Shown here in pieces: positions 1 to 8,573 of a stretch of DNA of 15,353 nt. A program made the position numbers and the translations under genes. Source of the DNA: JAVBOP01 sp031550405 (GTDB lineage: Bacteria; Bacteroidota; Ignavibacteria; Kapaibacteriales; UBA2268); contig JAVBOP010000002.1 in NCBI GenBank assembly GCA_031550405.1, forward strand, positions 1 through 15,353. Direction: 5' to 3'. How positions within the stretch are numbered: the stretch's first letter is position 1; each line of letters begins with the position of its first letter. The notes under the pieces are model-generated. The model made no database searches and was not told where the DNA came from. It saw nothing but the letters and a program-made list of their open reading frames with translations.

Positions 1-1
1 G

Positions 2-130
2 AAATTAAACAACTTGGGTTATAAGACGGCAAAACGGCGAATGGGCATCGAATTGGAGGCGCTGGTCATGGCGATTGTGGTCATTCAAAGTGGCGGGGAT
101 TTGAAAAAAACGGAATTACAGGAACCATAA
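2..130 (+). CDS. 3' end of an unidentified gene (partial)
   Basis: An open frame runs in from the window edge and stops at TAA 128-130, giving 42 residues ending in GGDLKKTELQEP. The stretch GYKTAKRRMGIELEALVMAI has the basic-then-hydrophobic look of some transposase C-termini, but I cannot assign a family. The mobile-element debris that follows makes a transposase tail plausible. The base composition is richer in G+C than the next several hundred bases. It could also be chance coding. Confidence 0.35.
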   Translation, partial: KLNNLGYKTAKRRMGIELEALVMAIVVIQSGGDLKKTELQEP

Positions 131-180
131 ATGAAAATTAAACATACGAAATATAATATACTTACAGGTATTCCGAACAG

Positions 181-265
181 GAGTGCTAAACACCCCGTCA
201 GTCGTCGAAGCAACTGCCACTCTACGAGCTAAGCAGCTCCTCCGGAAGAGGGGAATTTAACACTC
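181..265. mobile_element. Small non-coding element with terminal inverted repeats (MITE-like)
   Basis: The 85-bp stretch begins GAGTGCTAAACACCCC and ends with the near inverted copy GGGGAATTTAACACTC (13 of 16 positions pair). Inside are short hairpins, for example GAGCT-AAGC-AGCTC around 229-242. There is no ORF. Sequences of the form 'ACACCCCGTCAGTC...GAGGGGAATTTAA' are, from memory, dispersed intergenic repeats in several bacterial genomes, so this is probably one copy of a repeat family. Confidence 0.55.
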
Positions 266-281
266 TTTAAAATATACTACT

Positions 282-786
282 TATACCATTTGCTAATACA
301 AATTTGTAGCATAATTGTATGAAGATATTGAAGCTACATCCTCTTTTGTTAATGAATTTGCTAAATCGGATAAAAAATCACTTAATTTTTCAAGATTTTT
401 GAATAACTTGTTAGAAAATTCTCGCTTAAATTTCCACCAAATTTTTTCAGCAAGATTCAATTCCGAACTATACGGCGGCAAAAACATAAGCTCAATATTA
501 TCAAGTAGTTGCAACGATTTTACTTTGTGAAATGCAGCATTATCTAAGACGATTATTTTAAATTCATTTTCATTTTGTTTGGAAAATTCGTCAATAAAAT
601 ATTGGAAAGCAACTCCATCTAAATTAATTTTGTCTGAATGTTTTTTTATTTGTATTAGCATTTTTATGCGAGGAGCAAAAAGCGTTCCCGCATGTTTTCT
701 TAATAAATTTTCAATATCTCGTTCGCTTTCTGCAACGCTTTTAGGGAAAACAAAGCAACTACAAATTTGTATTAGCAAAGGGGATA
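282..786 (-). mobile_element. Internally deleted IS630-type insertion sequence
   Basis: The ends 282-309 and 759-786 are inverted repeats matching at 26 of 28 positions, with the inner 21 bases (289-309 against 759-779) perfect. Both outer ends are TA, the dinucleotide that IS630/Tc1-mariner elements target and duplicate. The transposase inside, read on the minus strand, is only about 160 codons, against roughly 340 for a complete IS630 transposase, so the element is a non-autonomous deletion derivative of about 0.5 kb. Confidence 0.75.
293..778 (-). pseudogene. IS630-family transposase with internal deletion
   Basis: The frame (TTG start at 778, or a lost start) encodes two separated parts of one protein. 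Residues about 15-50 (ESERDIENLLRKHAGTLFAP) look like the N-terminus of IS630 transposases, before the helix-turn-helix. From about residue 53 it jumps into the end of the DDE_3 domain, with the second catalytic Asp in IIVLDNAAFH and the final Glu region in LPPYSSELNLAEKIWWKFKR. The helix-turn-helix and first catalytic Asp are missing, so it should be inactive, although it could be mobilised by a full-length relative. The tail of the frame runs into the left terminal repeat. Confidence 0.8.
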
Positions 787-823
787 AGAAGCAGCAAAAG
801 AGTTGCGTTCGCTGCCACTATAA

Positions 824-922
824 CTTGTTAAAATAGATAGAGTTAACTTTGAAGACGAGCTTGAAAAGCATATAAAATGGCAAAGTAGTTTTGTAGGCGA
901 CAGAGCCGTATTCATTGTATAA
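824..922 (+). pseudogene. Possible gene remnant
   Basis: A short open frame with no good start reads NFEDELEKHIKWQSSF then VGDRAVFIV and stops at TAA 920-922. The composition looks protein-like and the fragment lies between the deleted insertion sequence and the hydrolase gene, so it may be the C-terminal scrap of a disrupted gene. I do not recognise the family, and chance is a real alternative. Confidence 0.2.
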
Positions 923-928
923 TTATCA

Positions 929-1699
929 TCATTTAAACAGTGCTGGGATGTATTTTCTTACCGTAAGGTATGCTGTTTGCTGGATTAAATGCAGCTCGTT
1001 TGGGTTAATATTGGCAGGATTGTATGCGATTCCTTCGGGAGTTTTTTTCAGCAAGGCTGCATAAAAGATGCATGCATTCAAATACGAACCTAATACATTA
1101 GGGTGCTTCAAATCATCTTCGTACAAATTAATGACCGTTTCCTCCTGAAAATATTGCCATGCCAAGCCGCATGGAATAACCATAGCCGACAAACGGCTAC
1201 CCAAGGCACTATAGCGCTCCTTAAGCTTGTCCTGCATACCTTTGTAAGTGCATATATATGGGAATTTATAGCACAATTCCGAATCTCCGAATTTTTTTCC
1301 CCAAGTCATAAATAATAAAATACGGGCATTTGGATTAAATTCTAATATTAGTTTATGCAAGGAATCTGCATAAAAAACAGTTTTATTTTCAAATAACTCC
1401 AGATTCATTGCAGGTCGCTGACTTTGTTCTTGCAAAACGACATAGTCCCAGCATTCTGATTTTATTTTTTCAATAGTAGCGGTATAATTGCTATGTTTTT
1501 CAAGAGTATAACTGTCTATGGCAGAAAAATCAGCCAAAATAGTATCGTTTGTTTCTATAGCCAGTCTTGATACCATGTATGGAAAATCGTGCATGTGGGT
1601 AAAGCTATTGCCGATAAACAGTATTCGGATTGGCTCTGCATTAAGTGATATCAACGGTAGCAAGAATAAAAATGGATATAACAAAAAGCGCATAATCAT
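929..1699 (-). CDS. Exported SGNH/GDSL-type hydrolase
   Basis: This 256-residue protein has a signal peptide (residues 1-21, hydrophobic core FLLYPFLFLLPLISLNA). The mature part opens with IRILFIGNSFT (block I of SGNH hydrolases, nucleophile Ser32) and ends with the block V pattern DDLKHPNVLGSY (Asp196 and His199), which would complete a Ser-Asp-His triad. The middle has WDYVVLQEQSQRP and RILLFMTWG, as in DUF4886-like SGNH proteins of Bacteroidota. It probably acts as an esterase or deacetylase on a cell-surface or environmental glycan in the periplasm or outside; the substrate is unknown. ATG codons at 1699 and 1693 are both usable. A TATATTTG box lies at 1718-1711, with no clear upstream box. 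Confidence 0.8.
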   Translation of the reverse strand: MIMRFLLYPFLFLLPLISLNAEPIRILFIGNSFTHMHDFPYMVSRLAIETNDTILADFSAIDSYTLEKHSNYTATIEKIKSECWDYVVLQEQSQRPAMNLELFENKTVFYADSLHKLILEFNPNARILLFMTWGKKFGDSELCYKFPYICTYKGMQDKLKERYSALGSRLSAMVIPCGLAWQYFQEETVINLYEDDLKHPNVLGSYLNACIFYAALLKKTPEGIAYNPANINPNELHLIQQTAYLTVRKYIPALFK

Positions 1700-1761
1700 A
1701 AGAAAGAATACAAATATACAAAATATTGAATATTCATTTTTTATTGTTCAAATATTTTTAT

Positions 1762-1769
1762 TATTTTTG
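1762..1769 (+). promoter_or_regulatory. Candidate -7 box for tRNA-Pro
   Basis: TATTTTTG fits the Bacteroidota TAnnTTTG element and lies 20 bases before the tRNA 5' end. No TTTG is found at the usual 19-base distance upstream, so support is weak. Confidence 0.3.
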
Positions 1770-1788
1770 TAGTCTTTGCTTTATATAT

Positions 1789-1864
1789 CGGCGTGTAGCG
1801 CAGCCAGGTTTAGCGCACTACTTTGGGGTAGTAGGGGTCGCTGGTTCGAATCCAGTCACGCCGA
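1789..1864 (+). tRNA. tRNA-Pro (anticodon GGG)
   Basis: A full cloverleaf can be drawn: acceptor CGGCGTG/CACGCCG (1789-1795 with 1857-1863), D stem GCGC/GCGC, anticodon stem CTACT/AGTAG (1818-1822 with 1830-1834) around the loop TTGGGGT, and T arm GCTGG-TTCGAAT-CCAGT with one G-T pair. The anticodon 1825-1827 is GGG. The discriminator base is A1864 and the genomic sequence continues CATT, so CCA is not encoded and must be added by the CCA-adding enzyme. Confidence 0.95.
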
Positions 1865-1897
1865 CATTAAGGCACAAGATCTGGGAATGTGAATAAC

Positions 1898-1926
1898 AAA
1901 AAAGCTATCTTCGAGGCAGCTTTTTT
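1898..1926 (+). terminator. Rho-independent terminator after tRNA-Pro
   Basis: The stem AAAAAAGCT (1898-1906) pairs with AGCTTTTTT (1918-1926) around an 11-base loop and ends in a T run. It lies 34 bases beyond the tRNA. The A and T tracts on each side make it potentially bidirectional. Confidence 0.65.
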
Positions 1927-1933
1927 AGTATAC

Positions 1934-1955
1934 TTTATTAAAAAATATTCATAAT
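1934..1955. repeat. Degenerate copy of the 8-N6-8 palindrome
   Basis: TTTATTAA-N6-TTCATAAT matches the palindrome found exactly at 3082, 8807, 12842 and 14383 in 14 of 16 fixed positions, with the same 6-base spacer. It follows the tRNA terminator directly. The rest of 1956-2225 holds no gene that I can support. Confidence 0.4.
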
Positions 1956-2166
1956 AGCAATCTATCTTCGGGTGAAAAAGCGAGTAGAACAAGGAAATTT
2001 GCCCAAAGAATAAAATTATTGCAAATGTAGATTACAATAAATGAAACGCAGCTTTGAGCTGGATTGCTCTAAATTATATAGCGTTTACTGATAGTTCTCA
2101 GGAAAATTAATAAAAAAAGACCAAACGAGTTCAATAAAATACAATAGATAGAATTTTATTTGTATA

Positions 2167-2198
2167 TTCGTTATACTTATTTCGTATACTTATATTTG
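2167..2198 (+). promoter_or_regulatory. Candidate promoter of the large fibre gene
   Basis: TATATTTG (2191-2198) fits the TAnnTTTG element. TTCG (2167-2170), one base away from TTTG, lies 20 bases upstream. The start codon follows 28 bases after the box. Confidence 0.4.
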
Positions 2199-2225
2199 GT
2201 AGTTATACTAATAATAGGTAAACAA

Positions 2226-5200
2226 ATGAAGAAACAATTTCTGTTTTTAATTGCGCTGCTGCTGTGCAGTGCGAGCGTTTTGGCGCAAGTACCCCCGACC
2301 TTCAATTTTCAGGGTCGTCTTGTAGATAAGAATGACCATCCTGTCGTTACTGCAGTTGACATTACAGTCGAAATATTCGATGTCGCATCTGGCGGCAGCC
2401 CATTGCATTCAGAAACCCTGAATATCACTCCCGATAATGGCTATTTTAATGTTGTTCTCGGCACAAATCCCAGCAATCCAATCGCAAATATCAATGGCAA
2501 GAAGACCTTATGGTATCAGCTTTCATTCGGCAGCATTAAGCAGCCGAGGAAGGCATTCGACGCCGTTCCGTATGCTTTGGGAGCGCAGGATGCGCTTGAT
2601 GCCGAGCATGCCGAATATGCCGACAGTGCTGGCTATGCAACTCCAATAGGCGATGCAGGCGGCGTTTTAAGCGGCGAATATCCGAACCCGTCTTTCAATG
2701 ATGCGGAGTTCAAGAAGGCACTTCAAAAAAACGCAGGGAGCATGTCTGCAACTCCGTCCGGTCCTGCGCTTGGCATAGATATCGAAGGCTTTTATCCGCA
2801 TGGATTGCAGATAGTTAACAACGCAGTTACGCTTCCGAAATTATCATATCCGAATGACATAACCCAAAGCCAGATTATCTGGTGGAATCCGAGCAATACC
2901 AACGCTTCGAAGTGGGAATATGGCAATGTTAGCAATATATTTGCCAGCACAATGGGCATGAATCTTGGCAATAATACCATTCCTGTGTGGGACGCCACAA
3001 ACAAGATGTTCGTGAACAGCCCGATAGTAGTTGATAATACAACTAACCCTAAGCAGGTGAATATTATGGGCAATGCAGAGATTTATGAAAATTTATTCAT
3101 AAAAGGCAATACGACACTCGGCACTGCAACTGCGACAAATACTATTAATGGTCAGACGAATATCGCTGGCACAGCTGCTTATACAGGCGTTGACGGCACA
3201 ACTGCTTATATGCCGCAAGGTGCAACAAAATCGACACTTGCAAGCAAAGGCTATGTGGACACAACGGCTTACGGTCTTAATAAAAATATCACTAGCTTGA
3301 CTGACAGCATCACAGCCCACAGAACGGCAATCAACGCAAATACCACAAATATCAACAGCTTAGTGATAAACAATACGGCAATACGGGATAGTATCGCTAT
3401 ACACCGTGCCGCTATTGATGCAAATGCTAATAGTATCACATACTTAGGCGACAGTATCACCAACATCCGCACGGATATTACCAATTTAGGCGATGATATC
3501 ACATATATCAATGACAGCCTTATCGCACATCGTGCGGATATTGATGCAAATACTAATAATATCACATACTTAGGCGATAGTATCACCAACATCCGCACGG
3601 ATATTACCAACTTGGGAGATGATATTACATATATCAACGACAGCCTTATCGCTCATAGAGCCGATATAGATGCAAATACTAATAGTATAATATACTTAGG
3701 CGATAGCATCACCAACATCCGCACGGATATGAATACTGCAACAGGCGACATCAGCACGCTTCGTACCGATGTGAACACGCTCCGCACAGATGTAAATAAT
3801 GTAACGACTTATGCACAGAGCATCGATACGCGGACACAGGTTCTCGAAACTAATGTCGGCACTATGCAAACTGATGTTGGCGTGCTTCGCACCGATGTGA
3901 ATACATTGCGTACGGACGTGAACAATATGGATAGCAGATTAAACGGTATGAACATAACCGCTGGCAATATTCCTGTATCTAATGGCAATGGCTATGTTGC
4001 AAGCCCGCTTAGTGTTGCAGGTGGCAATATTTCGGCGGGAAGTGCAAATATCATCACCACAGGAAATATGAATGCAGATTCATTAATCTTGACAAATAAA
4101 GCCACATCAGCCGGAACAGTTTCCACAGATGCCGCAACTACTTTAACTACAAAAGGTTATGTAGATGCTTCTGCTGCAACTGCTGCTGGTATTGGTACAG
4201 TTTCTCCAAATACATTGCCTGTTATGAATAATGCCGGCGATGCTTATGAAAACAGCGTCATAACAAATGGAAATAATTACCTGCCTAACACAGTTGCAAA
4301 TTCTTTACAAACCAATATCGGCTCGTTTGCCAACGCAGCAGCCGGCTCGGGAAAAACAAACGAGACTTACATCGGCTATAATGCCGGTGATAACACAACT
4401 TACATCGGCACGGGTGTTACCGGTACGAACACTACTGACATCGGCTATAATGCCGGTTCGAACTTGACTCTCATCGGCGTGGATGCAGGGACGAACTCTA
4501 CTTACATCGGACGAAATGTGCAAAATAGCAACAATATACAGATAGGAACAAGTTTTGCTGGTGCTATTGGTAGTAATACGACAACTATTGGCGGTATTGC
4601 TAAATATGAAGCAGTTAATGCTAATGGCTTGCCAGCAATGCCTACTACATATAATTCTGCTGATTCTGCTAAAGTCTTTGCCACAAAAGGCTATGTAGAT
4701 GGCAAGGCTATGCCATTTGTTGGTGCTAATATTGTGCCTGTGGCAAATGGCACAAATGATGGCTATATAGCAAGTGCTATAACAAATGGAGCTAATTGGC
4801 TGCCTGCTGCTACTTCTGCTACTACTTTAAGAACCAATATCGGCTCGTATGTAAGTAAAGCAAATGGTGCTAATACTACGAACTCGACTACCATCGGCTA
4901 TCAGGCGAGAACGAACAGAACTTACATCGGCGATATGGCTGATACGAACTATGCTTCCATTGGCACGTATGCGAGGACGAACTTTACTGACATTGGCATG
5001 TATGCTGATACAAACTTCGCTTCCATCGGCACGTACGCGAAGATAAACTCGACTACCATCGGTCAGAATGTGCAAAATAGCAACGATATAAGAATAGGAA
5101 CAAACTTTAACGAATCAGTAGCCGCTGGAACAAACAACATCACTATCGGTACTGCTAACTCAAGCAAAACCACAACAAGCATACTTGGCAAGCTCACTTC

Positions 5201-8200
5201 CGACCAGACAAATGCACAAATTATAGCTACAGGTGCTACTGCCGTTGCCACAAAAGGCTATGTAGATGCTTCTGCTGGTATTGGCACAGTTACCGCTAAT
5301 TATATGCCTGTTATGAATAATGCCGGCACAGCTTATGAAAACAGCGCTATAACAAATGGAGCTAATTACCTGCCTTCCACAGTTGCAAGTACTTTGCGAA
5401 CCAATATCGGCTCGTTTGCATCTGGTGACGGCACAGGAAAGACGAACTATACTTACATCGGCAGGAATGCCGGTACGAACTATACTTACATCGGCATGGA
5501 TGCCGGTACGAACTCGACTAACATCGGCTTGTCTGCCGGTACGAACTATACTTCCATCGGCGCGGATGTAAAAACTAACAACATAATAAGTATAGGAACA
5601 GACTTTAACCAAGCTGGAGCAACCAGCACAAACACCATCACTATCGGTACCGCCGGCGACAAAACCACAACAACAATAAAAGGCAATTTGGATTTAACAA
5701 ATGCGCCGATAATAGGCAATGCAGCTTATGGTGGAACATTAACGCCTGCCCACATGCCGACGACAGGAACAGGACCAGCAACGCTTGCGACAAAAGGCTA
5801 TGTGGATGCAATAGCAATAACTGCGGCAACCGGTTTGTCAAATTGGTTTTATGCGTCGCCAAGCGTGAATGTGATTCCAATGGTACTGACTATCAATACT
5901 CCAGCTCCTGGCGATATATCATACACGAACAGCCCGATTTCAATAAGTGGCAATGATATAAGCACAGCCGGTGCGATAACAGCAGCAGGTGCAATAACAG
6001 CAAATGCAGGCTTGAATGTTAACGGCACGTTGGCAATTAATAACAATACGACAGGGGCAACATATACTAATGCCGGGATTGTGGCTCCAACATGGATGCC
6101 CGCCGGTGCAGGCAATACTACTCTTGCAACCAAAGGCTATGTAGATTCAAAGGCAATGCCGTTTGTTGGTGCTGGTACTGTGCCTGTGGTGAATACTACA
6201 AATAATGGCTATATAGCAAGCCCAATAACTGTAAGCGGCACAGCCGTGAACACAAGCAATAACTTAACTGTTGACGGAGCATTTAGAGCAAACGGCACGA
6301 CCAATATTCCTAATTCAAACACTACTATCACGCTTGGCAACCGCACAGACGGTGGCAATATACTTCTCCAAACGCAAGATCAAGCTGCTAATGATATTTA
6401 TATGAAGTTAGACGCTTCCAACGGGCATATAACAATTGATGGAATACAAGCCTCTATAACAGGTACAACTGCATTGAGATTAGAAACTGCAGCGGCAGGA
6501 AATACATATATCGGCAACAATGCAGGCACGATAGAGACACACGGCATAATTACATCAGACAGAACAATTGCACAAATAACAGCTGCTAACCAGCTTACAA
6601 CTAAAGGTTATGTGGATGATGCAATAACAACGGTAAATGGCAATTTATCTGGCATTCAATCAATCGCTCCTAATACTATACCAATAATGAATAATTATGG
6701 TGGGGTTGTAAATCCGGCATATCTCAACAGCCCATTAACAATGAGTACTGTTGAAGGTACTATAGCTGATAATATTATTGATACTCTATATATTAAAAAT
6801 ATTCGTCCGGGCAATAAGCTACCGGGACGTGATGATGCTTATGCAAAGTTATCGTCAAAAGGGTTAACTGCAACTAATGTAAGTGGATTAGATGCGACAT
6901 TCGTTGGTATAACTACATTTCCAGCTTATCCTGATCCACAGGCAAATGATTATGCAGGTTTAGTAATAGGCAAGCCAAATACGGGTATGCCTTTAATGGA
7001 TGCTCCCAAAGCAGCATTTGTTGTTGATCAAAGTAGTTCACCACAAGGCGGTACTGCGGTATTAGTAATGGGTAATGATATTACAAATGGAATGAATCCC
7101 GGTGATGTAACAGTTGTAATCTCTGGTGCAGATGGAAGTATGCAGCTAAACAATGGCTTGAATGTTGGCGGTTTAAGTGGCGGTTGGACTAATATTAATG
7201 CGGATGCGAGCAGCACTGCCGGCGTGAATATTGGCAACGGCACAAATGGCGGCAATGTTAATTTACAATCACAAAACAATACCGGCTTATATATAGACGG
7301 CGCTAATAGAAATATAAATTTGCAGACAACATCGACAAACAACAATAACATTGGTCTGTATATAAATGATGAAAACATTGGTATGAATACCTCAAACAGC
7401 ACCGGCTTATATATGGATGGTGCTAACAAAAATGCAGGCATATTCACAAATGCTAATACCGGAATAAATTTAGATGGTGATGCCAAAAATATAAGCATAT
7501 TCACAAATGCTAATATCGGAATAAATTTAGATGGTGATAACGATAACATCAGCATCAATACAAGTAACACTTATATTAGCACAGGTGCAGGCGGCAATGT
7601 GTGGCTTGGTAATGGAACCGGCACGATTACAGCTCAAGGCACGATTACTTCTGATGTTTCAGTTGCAAATATTACAGCCGGCAACCAATTAACAACAAAA
7701 GATTATGTTGATGACGCGGTAAATGGTGCTATGTATGGCGTTGGTAATTCGCCTCTTACAGCAAATGCCGTTCCTCGTTCAAATGGCAGCCATTTGGTGG
7801 CAGGCAGCATAACAGATGACGGTACAGACGTGTCGGTGGCAGGCAATCTTGCAACAACCGGCACAGGTTCAATTACAGCCGCTAACGGTTTGACAGTATC
7901 AGCAGGCGGTGCAAATATTACAGGATTAATAAATATTAATATTTCTGGTGATGCAAAGACAAGTATTGGCACGGACGATGCAACAGGCAACGTTTATCTT
8001 GGCAATGCAGATAACAGCGTCGGCATTCAGAGCGGTTTGAACATTGTAAATGGATTAACAAATATTAATAATGATGTAAATTCTACTACGAACATTAATA
8101 CAGGCACAAGCACAGGTGCAGTTAATATTGGCAGCGGCAACGGTACAATTACAACCAAAGGCGAAATAACCTCAGACCGCACAACTGCCCAAATCACGCA

Positions 8201-8552
8201 GCCTAACCAGCTTGCGACCAAGGCTTATGTGGATACTGCGGTTTCGCACATGCAGGTGTCGGTAAAAACTCACAGCACATTTGTAGCAGGAGCGAACAGC
8301 CTTAGCACGGCAGATGTTACGACATACAACATACATGTTATTAATGGGCTTGCGGTTGCTTACAGCATTTCATTACCGAGAACTAATGTTCCTCAAGGCA
8401 CGGTGATATACATCGTAAACAATGCGAGCTTATTAGGTACAGGCACAATAACTTGCCCCGGTGGAGTTATAATTGGAGCAAACAGCGTAGGCATCGGCAC
8501 GACAGGTCAATTCGTCTATGACGGCAACAATAACTGGATAAGATTAAATTAA
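2226..8552 (+). CDS. Giant secreted tail-fibre/adhesin-like repeat protein
   Basis: This 2108-residue protein starts at ATG 2226, which sits directly before a signal peptide (KKQFLFLIALLLCSASVLA, cleavage near residue 20); the longer frame from TTG 2160 would bury it. Order: an N-terminal globular domain (about 21-150) leading into GGVLSGEYPNPSF, a hinge common in phage tail-fibre-like proteins; a coiled coil (about 345-575) with 42-residue repeats then LRTDVN heptads; three beta-solenoid-like blocks of IG-x-x-A-G-T-N units (about 714-772, 885-957, 1075-1122); nine [TS]K-x-YVD modules between about 341 and 2000; and a conserved-looking cap ending FVYDGNNNWIRLN. The sequence is rich in Asn, Thr, Gly and Ala and almost free of Cys. 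By analogy it is a trimeric extracellular fibre or adhesin. I see no obvious type IX sorting domain or membrane anchor, so the export route beyond Sec is unknown. It is probably monocistronic. Confidence 0.8.
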   Translation: MKKQFLFLIALLLCSASVLAQVPPTFNFQGRLVDKNDHPVVTAVDITVEIFDVASGGSPLHSETLNITPDNGYFNVVLGTNPSNPIANINGKKTLWYQLSFGSIKQPRKAFDAVPYALGAQDALDAEHAEYADSAGYATPIGDAGGVLSGEYPNPSFNDAEFKKALQKNAGSMSATPSGPALGIDIEGFYPHGLQIVNNAVTLPKLSYPNDITQSQIIWWNPSNTNASKWEYGNVSNIFASTMGMNLGNNTIPVWDATNKMFVNSPIVVDNTTNPKQVNIMGNAEIYENLFIKGNTTLGTATATNTINGQTNIAGTAAYTGVDGTTAYMPQGATKSTLASKGYVDTTAYGLNKNITSLTDSITAHRTAINANTTNINSLVINNTAIRDSIAIHRAAIDANANSITYLGDSITNIRTDITNLGDDITYINDSLIAHRADIDANTNNITYLGDSITNIRTDITNLGDDITYINDSLIAHRADIDANTNSIIYLGDSITNIRTDMNTATGDISTLRTDVNTLRTDVNNVTTYAQSIDTRTQVLETNVGTMQTDVGVLRTDVNTLRTDVNNMDSRLNGMNITAGNIPVSNGNGYVASPLSVAGGNISAGSANIITTGNMNADSLILTNKATSAGTVSTDAATTLTTKGYVDASAATAAGIGTVSPNTLPVMNNAGDAYENSVITNGNNYLPNTVANSLQTNIGSFANAAAGSGKTNETYIGYNAGDNTTYIGTGVTGTNTTDIGYNAGSNLTLIGVDAGTNSTYIGRNVQNSNNIQIGTSFAGAIGSNTTTIGGIAKYEAVNANGLPAMPTTYNSADSAKVFATKGYVDGKAMPFVGANIVPVANGTNDGYIASAITNGANWLPAATSATTLRTNIGSYVSKANGANTTNSTTIGYQARTNRTYIGDMADTNYASIGTYARTNFTDIGMYADTNFASIGTYAKINSTTIGQNVQNSNDIRIGTNFNESVAAGTNNITIGTANSSKTTTSILGKLTSDQTNAQIIATGATAVATKGYVDASAGIGTVTANYMPVMNNAGTAYENSAITNGANYLPSTVASTLRTNIGSFASGDGTGKTNYTYIGRNAGTNYTYIGMDAGTNSTNIGLSAGTNYTSIGADVKTNNIISIGTDFNQAGATSTNTITIGTAGDKTTTTIKGNLDLTNAPIIGNAAYGGTLTPAHMPTTGTGPATLATKGYVDAIAITAATGLSNWFYASPSVNVIPMVLTINTPAPGDISYTNSPISISGNDISTAGAITAAGAITANAGLNVNGTLAINNNTTGATYTNAGIVAPTWMPAGAGNTTLATKGYVDSKAMPFVGAGTVPVVNTTNNGYIASPITVSGTAVNTSNNLTVDGAFRANGTTNIPNSNTTITLGNRTDGGNILLQTQDQAANDIYMKLDASNGHITIDGIQASITGTTALRLETAAAGNTYIGNNAGTIETHGIITSDRTIAQITAANQLTTKGYVDDAITTVNGNLSGIQSIAPNTIPIMNNYGGVVNPAYLNSPLTMSTVEGTIADNIIDTLYIKNIRPGNKLPGRDDAYAKLSSKGLTATNVSGLDATFVGITTFPAYPDPQANDYAGLVIGKPNTGMPLMDAPKAAFVVDQSSSPQGGTAVLVMGNDITNGMNPGDVTVVISGADGSMQLNNGLNVGGLSGGWTNINADASSTAGVNIGNGTNGGNVNLQSQNNTGLYIDGANRNINLQTTSTNNNNIGLYINDENIGMNTSNSTGLYMDGANKNAGIFTNANTGINLDGDAKNISIFTNANIGINLDGDNDNISINTSNTYISTGAGGNVWLGNGTGTITAQGTITSDVSVANITAGNQLTTKDYVDDAVNGAMYGVGNSPLTANAVPRSNGSHLVAGSITDDGTDVSVAGNLATTGTGSITAANGLTVSAGGANITGLININISGDAKTSIGTDDATGNVYLGNADNSVGIQSGLNIVNGLTNINNDVNSTTNINTGTSTGAVNIGSGNGTITTKGEITSDRTTAQITQPNQLATKAYVDTAVSHMQVSVKTHSTFVAGANSLSTADVTTYNIHVINGLAVAYSISLPRTNVPQGTVIYIVNNASLLGTGTITCPGGVIIGANSVGIGTTGQFVYDGNNNWIRLN
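3082..3103. repeat. Exact 8-N6-8 palindrome, copy A
   Basis: TTTATGAA-AATTTA-TTCATAAA lies inside the fibre gene, where it encodes IYENLFIK. With copies B and D it also shares the inner AAT after the left arm and the bases A and A just outside the arms. Confidence 0.75.
3441..3735 (+). repeat. 126-bp tandem repeats in the coiled-coil region
   Basis: Near-identical units begin at 3441, 3567 and 3693 (the third partial), exactly 126 bp apart. Each encodes 42 residues starting LGDSITNIRTDITNLGDD and ending near ADIDANTNNITY. Forty-two residues are exactly six heptads, so unit gain or loss keeps the coiled-coil register. The near-identity at DNA level points to recent duplication. Confidence 0.85.
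4363..5580 (+). repeat. Three blocks of 33-bp (11-residue) repeats
   Basis: Blocks at about 4363-4515, 4879-5062 and 5446-5580 contain units of the form TYIGxxAGTN, mostly 33 bp apart, seen in DNA as ACGAACT...ACATCGG. Each block ends in a related closing segment of the type N-V-(Q/K)-x-N-I-x-IGT-x-F. The pattern resembles head-domain repeats of trimeric autotransporters and other left-handed beta solenoids. Confidence 0.75.
7442..7556 (+). repeat. 57-bp tandem repeat (19 residues, about two units)
   Basis: Two in-frame copies begin near 7443 and 7500 and encode IFTNANxGINLDGDxxNIS, a likely pair of solenoid coils in the later part of the fibre protein. Confidence 0.6.
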
Positions 8553-8573
8553 GAAATATTCATAATTCAGATG

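Noticed and set aside
1789..1864. tRNA-Pro as an integration site of a mobile element
   Set aside because: I found no second copy of the tRNA 3' end in the window and no integrase gene nearby.
2160..2225. Longer start (TTG 2160) for the large fibre protein
   Set aside because: It would place 22 residues before a textbook signal peptide that begins at ATG 2226, and the candidate promoter box lies inside the extension.
4363..5580. CRISPR-like regular 33-bp repetition
   Set aside because: Units are in frame, diverge gradually, have no unique spacers and encode IG-x-x-AGTN peptides within one long gene.
5160..7990. Long antisense open frames within the fibre gene (for example 7028-7570 and 5160-5612 minus)
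   Set aside because: They mirror the repetitive codons of the plus-strand gene, have unnatural compositions and no starts or promoters.
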